Source: Ornithodoros turicata (Eukaryota > Arthropoda > Arachnida > Ixodida > Argasidae). Taken from it: a DNA stretch of 64,000 bases. The DNA is taken from the NCBI RefSeq assembly GCF_037126465.1, contig NC_088201.1, forward strand, positions 123,454,324-123,518,323, in the 5' to 3' direction. Made by a program: the position numbers and the translations under genes. Numbering within the stretch: the stretch's first letter is position 1; the number at the start of each line of letters is the position of its first letter. A model generated the notes under the pieces. The model worked only from the letters and a program-made list of their open reading frames with translations, did not search any database and was not told the DNA's origin. Positions 35,201 through 46,500 of the stretch are shown here, piece after piece.

Positions 35201-38200
35201 AGAAATAAATAAATGGCGCTAGACGTGTTTGAAATTCAAACTTACAGATTAAGATGGCTTCTATGGCTGCACGTAGAGAAACAGATACTCATGGAACGAT
35301 GCGACAGCACAAGGGAACACGTGTTTCGCTGTGTTTGCGGCTCGTCAGCCCTGGGTAGCTGCGCATCGTTCGGGATTGGCAAACCAGGGGTCACTCAGCG
35401 AGCGATATACACCTGGGAGGGTGACTGAGCACTCCTCAATGCCACAGTGCAAGCCAGTGAATTATAAAGGGCGGAAAAGCCATTAAAGAAATAAATAAAT
35501 AGCGCTAGACGTGTTTGAAATTCAGACCTACAGATTAAGATGGCTTCTATGGCTGCACGTAGAGAAACAGATACTCATGGAACGATGCGACAGCACCAGG
35601 GGACACGTGTTTCGCTGTGTTTGCGGCTCGTCAGCCCTGGGTAGCTGCGCATCGTTCGGGATTGGCAAACCAGGGGTCACTCAGCGAGCGATATACACCT
35701 GGGAGGGTGACTGAGCACTCCTCAATGCCACAGTGCAAGCCAGTGAATTATAAAGGGGGGGGGGAAGCCATTAAATAAATAAATAAATGGCGATAGACGT
35801 GTTTGAAATTCAAACTTACAGATTAAGATGGCTTCTATGGCTGCACGTAGAGAAACAGATACTCATTGAACGATGCGACAGCACCAGGGGACACGTGTTT
35901 CGCCGTGTTTGCGGCTCGTCAGCCCTGGGTAGCTGCGCATCGTTCGGGATTGGCAAACCAGGGGTCACTCAGCGAGCGATATACACCTGGGAGGGTGACT
36001 GAGCACTCCTCAATGCCACAGTGCAAGCCAGTGAATTATAAAGGGCGGAAAAGCCATTAAAGAAATAAATAAATGGCGCTAGACGTGTTTGAAATTCAAA
36101 CTTACAGATTAAGATGGCTTCTATGGCTGCACGTAGAGAAACAGATACTCATGGAACGATGCGACAACACCAGGGGACACGTGTTTCGCTGTGTTTGCGG
36201 CTCGTCAGCCCTGGGTAGCTGCGCATCGTTCGGGATTGGCAAACCAGGGGTCACTCAGCGAGCGATATACACCTGGGAGGGTGACTGAGCACTCCTCAAT
36301 GCCACAGTGCAAGCCAGTGAATTATAAAGGGGGGGAAGCCATTAAATAAATAAATAAATGGCGCTAGATGTGTTTGAAATTCAAACTTACAGAATAAGAT
36401 GGCTTCTATGGCTGCACGTAGAGAAACAGATACTCATTGAACGATGCGACAGCACCAGGGGACACGTGTTTCGCCGTGTTTGCGGCTCGTCAGCCCTGGG
36501 TAGCTGCGCATCGTTCGGGATTGGCAAACCAGGGGTCACTCAGCGAGCGATATACACCTGGGAGGGTGACTGAGCACTCCTCAATGCCACAGTGCAAGCC
36601 AGTGAATTATAAAGGGCGGAAAAGCCATTAAAGAAATAAATAAATGGCGCTAGCAGTGTTTGAAATTCAAACTTACAGATTAAGATGGCTTCTATGGCTG
36701 CACGTAGAGAAACAGATACTCATTGAACGATGCGACAGCACCAGGGGACACGTGTTTCGCCGTGTTTGCGCTCGTCAGCCCTCGGTAGCTGCGCATCGTT
36801 CGGGATTGGCAAACCAGGGGTCACTCAGCGAGCGATATACATCTGGGAGGGTGACTGAGCACTCCCAAATGCCACAGTGCAAGCCAGTGAATTATAAAGG
36901 GGGGAAGCCATTAAAGAAATAAATAAATGGCGCTAGACGTGTTTGAAATTCAAACTTACAGATTAAGATGGCTTCTATGGCTGCACGTAGAGAAACAGAT
37001 ACTCATGGAACGATGCGACAGCACCAGGGGACACGTGTTTCGCTGTGTTTGCGGCTCGTCAGCCCTGGGTAGCTGCGCATCGTTCGGGATTGGCAAACCA
37101 GGGGTCACTCAGCGAGCGATATACACCTGGGAGGTTGACTGAGCACTCCTCAATGCCACAGTGCAAGCCAGTAAATTATAAAGGGGGGGAAGCCATTAAA
37201 GAAATAAATAAATGGCGCTAGACGTGTTTGAAATTCAAACTTACAGATTAAGATGGCTTCTATGGCTGCACGTAGAGAAACAGATACTCATGGAACGATG
37301 CGACAGCACCAGTGGACACGTGTTTCGCTGTGTTTGCGGCTCGTCAGCCCTGGGTAGCTGCGCATCGTTCGGGATTGGCAAACCAGGGGTCACTCAGCGA
37401 GCGATATACACCTGGGAGGTTGACTGAGCACTCCTCAATGCCACAGTGCAAGCCAGTAAATTATAAAGGGGGGGAAGCCATTAAAGAAATAAATAAATGG
37501 CGCTAGACGTGTTTGAAATTCAAACTTACAGATTAAGATGGCTTCTATGGCTGCACGTAGAGAAACAGATACTCATTGAACGATGCGACAGCACCAGGGG
37601 ACACGTGTTTCGCCGTGTTTGCGGCTCGTCAGCCCTGGGTAGCTGCGCATCGTTCGGGATTGGCAAACCAGGGGTCACTCAGCGAGCGATATACACCTGG
37701 GAGGGTGACTGAGCACTCCTCAATGCCACAGTGCAAGTCAGTGAATTATGAAGGGGGGGAAGCCATTAAATAAATAAATAAATGGCGCTAGACGTGTTTG
37801 AAATTCAAACTTACAGATTAAGATGGCTTCTATGGCTGCACGTAGAGAAACAGATACTCATTGAACGATGCGACAGCACCAGGGGACACGTGTTTCGCCG
37901 TGTTTGCGGCTCGTCAGCCCTGGGTAGCTGCGCATCGTTCGGGATTGGCAAACCAGGGGTCACTCAGCGAGCGATATACACCTGGGAGGGTGACTGAGCA
38001 CTCCTCAATGCCACAGTGCAAGCCAGTGAATTATAAAGGGCGGAAAAGCCATTAAAGAAATAAATAAATGGCGCTAGACGTGTTTGAAATTCAAACTTAC
38101 AGATTAAGATGGCTTCTATGGCTGCACGTAGAGAAACAGATACTCATGGAACGATGCGACAGCACCAGGGAACACGTGTTTCGCTGTGTTTGCGGCTCGT

Positions 38201-41200
38201 CAGCCCTGGGTAGCTGCGCATCGTTCGGGATTGGCAAACCAGGGGTCACTCAGCGAGCGATATACACCTGGGAGGGTGACTGAGCACTCCTCAATTCCAC
38301 AGTGCAAGCCACTGAATTATAAAGGGCGGAAAAGCCATTAAAGAAATAAATAAATAGCGCTAGACGTGTTTGAAATTCAGACCTACAGATTAAGATGGCT
38401 TCTATGGCTGCACGTAGAGAAACAGATACTCATTGAACGATGCGACAGCACCAGGGGACACGTGTTTCGCCGTGTTTGCGGCTTGTCAGCCCTGGGTAGC
38501 TGCGCATCGTTCGGGATTGGCAAACCAGGGGTCACTCAGCGAGCGATATACACCTGGGAGGGTGACTGAGCACTCCTCAATGCCACAGTGCAAGCCAGTG
38601 AATTATAAAGGGCGGAAAAGCCATTAAAGAAATAAATAAATAGCGCTAGACGTGTTTGAAATTCAGACCTACAGATTAAGATGGCTTCTATGGCTGCACG
38701 TAGAGAAACAGATACTCATGGAACGATGCGACAGCACCAGGGGACACGTGTTTCGCTGTGTTTGCGGCTCGTCAGCCCTGGGTAGCTGCGCATCGTTCGG
38801 GATTGGCAAACCAGGGGTCACTCAGCGAGCGATATACACCTGGGAGGGTGACTGAGCACTCCTCAATGCCACAGTGCAAGTCAGTGAATTATAAAGGGGG
38901 GGAAGCCATTAAATAAATAAATAAATGGCGCTAGACGTGTTTGAAATTCAAACTTACAGATTAAGATGGCTTCTATGGCTGCACGTAGAGAAACAGATAC
39001 TCATTGAACGATGCGACAGCACCAGGGGACACGTGTTTCGCCGTGTTTGCGGCTCGTCAGCCCTGGGTAGCTGCGCATCGTTCGGGATTGGCAAACCAGG
39101 GGTCACTCAGCGAGCGATATACACCTGGGAGGGTGACTGAGCACTCCTCAATGCCACAGTGCAAGCCAGTGAATTATAAAGGGCGGAAAAGCCATTAAAG
39201 AAATAAATAAATGGCGCTAGACGTGTTTGAAATTCAAACTTACAGATTAAGATGGCTTCTATGGCTGCACGTAGAGAAACAGATACTCATGGAACGATGC
39301 GACAGCACAAGGGAACACGTGTTTCGCTGTGTTTGCGGCTCGTCAGCCCTGGGTAGCTGCGCATCGTTCGGGATTGGCAAACCAGGGGTCACTCAGCGAG
39401 CGATATACACCTGGGAGGGTGACTGAGCACTCCTCAATGCCACAGTGCAAGCCAGTGAATTATAAAGGGCGGAAAAGCCATTAAAGAAATAAATAAATAG
39501 CGCTAGACGTGTTTGAAATTCAGACCTACAGATTAAGATGGCTTCTATGGCTGCACGTAGAGAAACAGATACTCATGGAACGATGCGACAGCACCAGGGG
39601 ACACGTGTTTCGCTGTGTTTGCGGCTCGTCAGCCCTGGGTAGCTGCGCATCGTTCGGGATTGGCAAACCAGGGGTCACTCAGCGAGCGATATACACCTGG
39701 GAGGGTGACTGAGCACTCCTCAATGCCACAGTGCAAGCCAGTGAATTATAAAGGGGGGGGGAAGCCATTAAATAAATAAATAAATGGCGATAGACGTGTT
39801 TGAAATTCAAACTTACAGATTAAGATGGCTTCTATGGCTGCACGTAGAGAAACAGATACTCATTGAACGATGCGACAGCACCAGGGGACACGTGTTTCGC
39901 CGTGTTTGCGGCTCGTCAGCCCTGGGTAGCTGCGCATCGTTCGGGATTGGCAAACCAGGGGTCACTCAGCGAGCGATATACACCTGGGAGGGTGACTGAG
40001 CACTCCTCAATGCCACAGTGCAAGCCAGTGAATTATAAAGGGCGGAAAAGCCATTAAAGAAATAAATAAATGGCGCTAGACGTGTTTGAAATTCAAACTT
40101 ACAGATTAAGATGGCTTCTATGGCTGCACGTAGAGAAACAGATACTCATGGAACGATGCGACAACACCAGGGGACACGTGTTTCGCTGTGTTTGCGGCTC
40201 GTCAGCCCTGGGTAGCTGCGCATCGTTCGGGATTGGCAAACCAGGGGTCACTCAGCGAGCGATATACACCTGGGAGGGTGACTGAGCACTCCTCAATGCC
40301 ACAGTGCAAGCCAGTGAATTATAAAGGGGGGAAGCCATTAAATAAATAAATAAATGGCGCTAGATGTGTTTGAAATTCAAACTTACAGAATAAGATGGCT
40401 TCTATGGCTGCACGTAGAGAAACAGATACTCATTGAACGATGCGACAGCACCAGGGGACACGTGTTTCGCCGTGTTTGCGGCTCGTCAGCCCTGGGTAGC
40501 TGCGCATCGTTCGGGATTGGCAAACCAGGGGTCACTCAGCGAGCGATATACACCTGGGAGGGTGACTGAGCACTCCTCAATGCCACAGTGCAAGCCAGTG
40601 AATTATAAAGGGCGGAAAAGCCATTAAAGAAATAAATAAATGGCGCTAGCAGTGTTTGAAATTCAAACTTACAGATTAAGATGGCTTCTATGGCTGCACG
40701 TAGAGAAACAGATACTCATTGAACGATGCGACAGCACCAGGGGACACGTGTTTCGCCGTGTTTGCGCTCGTCAGCCCTCGGTAGCTGCGCATCGTTCGGG
40801 ATTGGCAAACCAGGGGTCACTCAGCGAGCGATATACATCTGGGAGGGTGACTGAGCACTCCTCAATGCCACAGTGCAAGCCAGTGAATTATAAAGGGGGG
40901 AAGCCATTAAAGAAATAAATAAATGGCGCTAGACGTGTTTGAAATTCAAACTTACAGATTAAGATGGCTTCTATGGCTGCACGTAGAGAAACAGATACTC
41001 ATGGAACGATGCGACAGCACCAGGGGACACGTGTTTCGCTGTGTTTGCGGCTCGTCAGCCCTGGGTAGCTGCGCATCGTTCGGGATTGGCAAACCAGGGG
41101 TCACTCAGCGAGCGATATACACCTGGGAGGTTGACTGAGCACTCCTCAATGCCACAGTGCAAGCCAGCAAATTATAAAGGGGGGGAAGCCATTAAAGAAA

Positions 41201-41780
41201 TAAATAAATGGCGCTAGACGTGTTTGAAATTCAAACTTACAGATTAAGATGGCTTCTATGGCTGCACGTAGAGAAACAGATACTCATGGAACGATGCGAC
41301 AGCACCAGGGGACACGTGTTTCGCTGTGTTTGCGGCTCGTCAGCCCTGGGTAGCTGCGCATCGTTCGGGATTGGCAAACCAGGGGTCACTCAGCGAGCGA
41401 TATACACCTGGGAGGTTGACTGAGCACTCCTCAATGCCACAGTGCAAGCCAGTAAATTATAAAGGGGGGGAAGCCATTAAAGAAATAAATAAATGGCGCT
41501 AGACGTGTTTGAAATTCAAACTTACAGATTAAGATGGCTTCTATGGCTGCACGTAGAGAAACAGATACTCATTGAACGATGCGACAGCACCAGGGGACAC
41601 GTGTTTCGCCGTGTTTGCGGCTCGTCAGCCCTGGGTAGCTGCGCATCGTTCGGGATTGGCAAACCAGGGGTCACTCAGCGAGCGATATACACCTGGGAGG
41701 GTGACTGAGCACTCCTCAATGCCACAGTGCAAGCCAGTGAATTATAAATGGCGGAAAAGCCATTAAAGAAATAAGTAAAT
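33785..41780. repeat. Two tandem 14-monomer higher-order units (about 3,997 bp)
   Basis: A series of private variants appears twice in the same order, 3,996-3,998 bp apart. GGCTTGTCAGCC occurs at 34,483 and 38,481; CAGCACAAGGGAACACG at 35,306 and 39,304; GGCGATAGACG at 35,789 and 39,786. GCTAGATGTG with AGAATAAG occurs at 36,363 and 40,359; GCGCTAGCAGTG at 36,646 and 40,642. The agreement of many markers makes chance or independent mutation unlikely. Confidence 0.9.
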
Positions 41781-43227
41781 GGCGCTAGACGTGTTTGAAA
41801 TTCAAACTTACAGATTAAGATGGCTTCTATGGCTGCACGTAGAGAAACAGATACTCATGGAACGATGCGACAGCACCAGGGGACACGTGTTTCGCCGTGT
41901 TTGCGGCTCGTCAGCCCTGGGTAGCTGCGCATCGTTCGGGATTGGCAAACCAGGGGTCACTCAGCGAGCGATATACACCTGGGAGGGTGACTGAGCACTC
42001 CTCAATGCCACAGTGCAAGCCAGTGAATTATAAAGGGCGGAAAAGCCATTAAAGAAATAAATAAATGGCGCTAGACGTGTTTGAAATTCAAACTTACAGA
42101 TTAAGATGGCTTCTATGGCTGCACGTAGAGAAACAGATACTCACTGAACGATGCGACAGCACCAGGGGACACGTGTTTCGCCGTGTTTGCGCTCGTCAGC
42201 CCTCGGTATCTGCGCATCGTTTGGGATTGGCAAACCAGGGGTCACTCAGCGAGCGATATACACCTGGGAGGGTGACTGAGCACTCCTCAATGCCACAGTG
42301 CAAGCCAGTGAATTATAAAGGGGGGGAAGCCATTAAAGAAATAAATAAATGGCGCTAGACGTGTTTGAAATTCAAACTTACAGATTAAGATGGCTTCTAT
42401 GGCTGCACGTAGAGAAACAGATACTCATGGAACGATGCGACAGCACCAGGGGACACGTGTTTCGCTGTGTTTGCGGTTCGTCAGCCCTGGGTAGCTGCGC
42501 ATCGTTCGGGATTGGCAAACCAGGGGTCACTCAGCGAGCGATATACACCTGGGAGGTTGACTGAGCACTCCTCAATGCCACAGTGCAAGCCAGTAAATTA
42601 TAAAGGGGGGGAAGCCATTAAAGAAATAAATAAATGGCGCTAGACGTGTTTGAAATTCAAACTTACAGATTAAGATGGCTTCTATGGCTGCACGTAGAGA
42701 AACAGATACTGATGGAACGATGCGACAGCACCAGGGGACACGTGTTTCGCTGTGTTTGCGGCTCGTCAGCCCTGGGTAGCTGTGCATCGTTCGGGATTGG
42801 CAAACCAGTGGTCACTCAGCGAGCGATGTACACCTGGGAGGGTGACTGAGCACTCCTCAATGCCACAGTGCAAGCCAGTGAATTATAAAGGGGGGGGGGA
42901 AGCCATTAAAGAAATAAATAAATGGCGCTAGACGTGTTTGAAATTCAAACTTGCAGATTAAGATGGCTTCTATGGCTGCACGTAGAGAAACAGATACTCA
43001 TTGAACGATGTGACAGCACCAGGGGACACGTGTTTCGCCGTGTTTGCGGCTCGTCAGCCCTCGGTAGCTGCGCATCGTTCGGGATTGGCAAACCAGGGGT
43101 CACTCAGCGAGCGATATACACCTGGGAGGGTGACTGAGCACTCCTCAATGCCACAGTGCAAGCCTGTGAATTATAAAGGGGGGAAAAGCCATTAAAGAAA
43201 TAAATAAATGACGCTAGACGTCACACG

Positions 43228-43525
43228 TAGCTCTGTAGCTGCACGTTGAGCATATGTTTACAGCTACAGAGCTTCGGGTATTTTTTTACTTTTTATATGT
43301 ACTTGCTGGCTTGCACTGCGGCCTCCACAGGTGGCGTCGTCACCGTGGAACATTGACGTCTCGCCGAGACGCACTGTTGTGCCGACCCAAGATCGTGTGA
43401 CTTCCCTACGCCAGGCTGACGAGCTCCAAGTAGAGCGAAACAGCTGTCCTTGGCTGGGAGTGCACGATCAAATTGTAAACATATGCTCAACGTGCAGCTG
43501 GACGTGTCACTGGACGTGAGAGGAA
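43228..43525. repeat. Inverted repeat at the right edge of the satellite
   Basis: AGCTGCACGTTGAGCATATG with GTTTAC at 43,236-43,263 is inverted at 43,476-43,500, with AGACGTCACACGT / ACGTGTCACTGGACGT-like outer pairing. The unit abuts the last partial monomer (GCTAGACGT at 43,213), so the array may have ended in or beside a foldback element. Confidence 0.6.
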
Positions 43526-46500
43526 TCGACTGATCACATCGGACGTAAAACAAAGTGTTTGGGATTAACGCGGAATTCGCTAATTATGACAGTCATCCAT
43601 TCCTCACGTATATACCGAATGCATACGTGTACTAGCCGCACGTATAAATTAAAAACAAAGCGTAGTCGTCCATTCCCAACATATATACCCCGATTGGCTT
43701 ATCATGTTTTCGAAAACGTTATCGTGAGATTACGTTTTCATAAAATCCTATATTAGGAAGCTTTCGTGCATCGTATGACACCGCCTTTGCGTACGTTATA
43801 ACGTGGTGATTCTGCGGAGTGCGCTAAGCTCAGAATTCTCGGGGAAAGCTTTCAGGGTTGTGAATTCTTTGGTTGTTACTATCGTCTCTCATCGTCGTCG
43901 TATTTGTGATGTATGCGTCTTCACTATCGTTTACACCGCATTTCCCGGCCGCCTCCAACTTCTTCAGATGGGCGTATGCATGTAATAGTACACGAATCAA
44001 TTACAACTTTACTTCATTCCGGTATAGATCCGTTTTTGTCCCCAGCCTCGAATTTTTAAGTTATAGATTTTCTAGCACGTTTACGAAATATTGGCCATGC
44101 TTCCAGCGGAAACAGCTCTCGTAGTTGCCTCAAACGGAGAAAATGAAGCGTTGCGCGTCTATGCCGGTGATTCAGGTTTCCGTGATAGCGTTTGTGTGTC
44201 ATGTTGCACTTGCGTTTAGTGTTCCTTCGAGTGACACTTTTCTTTTTTCAGGCTTAACTGGTGACACTTCGATCCGAATATTTCCGGTAAGGAAATTTCG
44301 AATTATTCGTAGCACCAGGTGTTCGTTTGTGGCCGCTGGAATTCGAAGCAAAGAATGCCACTGCTTCAAGTTCCTGCTGCGTTTCATTTATGCTCTTTAA
44401 CGTATGAAATCAACTCCTGTGGTACCTCGTGCTCAAACTCTTATTTGTGTTTACATTCATTTTGCCTATATAATACGAAAAAAAAAAGCGATTGTCGAAA
44501 CGTAAACGTGCAATGTTCATCATACAGACTCTTGCACCAAATAGCGCATACATGTTAATAATCACACATAAGATATAAGAACGTAACTATATACATAATA
44601 ACAATTACACATATTTCGAAAATAATTGAATTGTCGAAAGCGTAAATGTCCTAAGTTCATCAGCACACAAAATGGCATACCAAAGAGCTTAGGTGTGAAG
44701 AGGGCTCCCGGCTTCACAAACACGCACGCACGCACACAACGAGCGTTGCGTGTAGACATACAAAAGTGTGTTCACAACTACAGAAATCCATATTTCTCTA
44801 GGTTAACAATTATCCATTGCAAAGCACCAGGAAGGGAACGCGGCCTCTTCGAAACGCCTCCGCGCCGGTCCCGCCCTTGTTGCTGACACTTCCTGTGCTC
44901 TTTGGTGACCCTTCCTGGTGCGGAGTTGGCTTAACCTAACCCAAGCTAGGCTTAACCTGACCTACACTGTTGCAAAGTTAAAAAGAAACAGCTTGTGTCA
45001 ATGCAGCAACAACGGAAATCTACTACAACCGAAAAGCTTACAAGAAGCAATACTAAGAAAACGTCATCTCCGTGGAAGTGGCCTAAACAGTTTCAACAGG
45101 ATGACAGATAATTTCAAGATATTGGCTTTGCACAACGGCGCGCATGGCAGGTATGATCTGATTTCCGGGCCAACACCCAATAACCTTTTCGGTGGAGTAT
45201 GGCCATTATCCAGGTGGGCCAGCGATGACATAAGGGTACAAGGGTGTGCACTGTACCTCGGGCAGTCTTGGAGTGTATGATCCACGTCTTCAACTACACA
45301 CCAAAGGAACTAAGAAGTACACTGGAATCACATTTGAACACAGCGCATGAATGAGAGAGAGTGCAGAGGTGTTTCATATAAGTTTGTTTCAATGGAAGGA
45401 ACACTTGCCTATCACTATCGGCTGTTACAGCCGGCTGTTACTGAACAGATAGCACTATCAGCTACGGTAGATCCCAACGTAGATGTCGTATGTATGTGTG
45501 AACTAGCCGCACGTAAAAGAAGGCGTTTGCGCTTGACAGTATGTTGCTACCCAAGCAGTACAATCTACTGAAAGTCGAGTGCAATAGGGGTAGACGATAT
45601 GTGTCTTACCGATGTTCTTTAGTTTCACGAGTCTATTCAAGGCCTTCCACCTACCCGTGCACCCTTACTGCACTCGACTTTCAGTACATTTTGCTGCTTG
45701 GGTAATTCCAACAGTGGAACATTCCCCTCCCCACGTAGATATCGTATGTATCTGTGAACTAACCGCAGACGCAACAAAAACTATGCATAGTATCGCAAAA
45801 GAAATAGTCGAAAAAAAAAAAGAAAATTGCGCGTTAACCCCGCCGGCTTCATTGTCGCAATGAAGTGCACTCGAAATGTGCTTCTAGAGGAGGAAGTGTC
45901 CCCGCCTTCATTTGTTTTGCCTTCTTTGTGATAAGACGGTTGTCACCAGCATCAAGCCCAAACCGAGTGAAGGAATGCAAAACAACAGGCGGGAACTCCT
46001 CCTCCTCTCCCCGCACCTTCCATGCGCACCTCTTTGCGGCAATCAAGCTGGCGGGGCTAAAGCGGAATTTTTACTGTTTTTTTAACTATTTCTGTTGCGA
46101 TACTGTGCATAGGTTTTGTTGGGACTGTGGTTATCCGTGGAAGGCTTCATATTTCTGTTAAAAAAAAGTTAAGTTCGTTTGCCAATTTTCAAAGTTCAGT
46201 TGAACAAGATGAATTTCCCTCAGTTAAATATTGTCCAAAGCCTCCCTAAACGACGGCAAAAGTTTCCAGAAGGTAAATACCGGAAATCCCACAATCCTCC
46301 GGCGAGTAAGTGGCCGGTTATAATTTTTCATCACTTCAGGTGAAACATCCTGTGTACATAGCGTAAATGCATGAATATTAACATATACAACATGTATGGC
46401 AGGGTTGTTAGAGATGCTTTTAAAAGTAACTTTGGAACAGTTAGAGATCCTCAAAAATATAATTAGTGCTTTGACAGTTTAGTTTTACCAATTGAATTAG

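Larger units (their letters stand above)
31001..43220. repeat. Satellite array, about 43 monomers of 285-286 bp
   Basis: Head-to-tail copies in one orientation; the unit can be cut at GCGCTAGACGTGTTTGAAATTC (first full start about 31,217). Steps are mostly 285-286, ranging 283-288, with length changes confined to a G-run (AAAGGGGGGG or AAAGGGCGGAAAAG) and an AAATAAAT run near the unit end. Copies differ by only a few bases. Two main types alternate irregularly: ATTGAACG with CGCCGTG, and ATGGAACG with CGCTGTG. Shared rare variants reveal higher-order repeats (listed separately). Each monomer carries open frames of 64 and 71 codons on the plus strand; these are by-products of homogenised sequence, with no recognisable protein. 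The array lies in an intron of the M12B gene. Confidence 0.98.

Noticed and set aside
31001..43220. CRISPR-like array
   Set aside because: Units are tandem and nearly identical with no spacers; this is a eukaryotic satellite.
44143..44400. Plus-strand frame with a signal-peptide-like start
   Set aside because: Short, no recognisable mature domain, and it overlaps an ordinary AT-rich intron stretch.
44930..44960. TTAACCTAACC-like telomeric repeat (arthropod TTAGG)
   Set aside because: Only two scattered units; no array.
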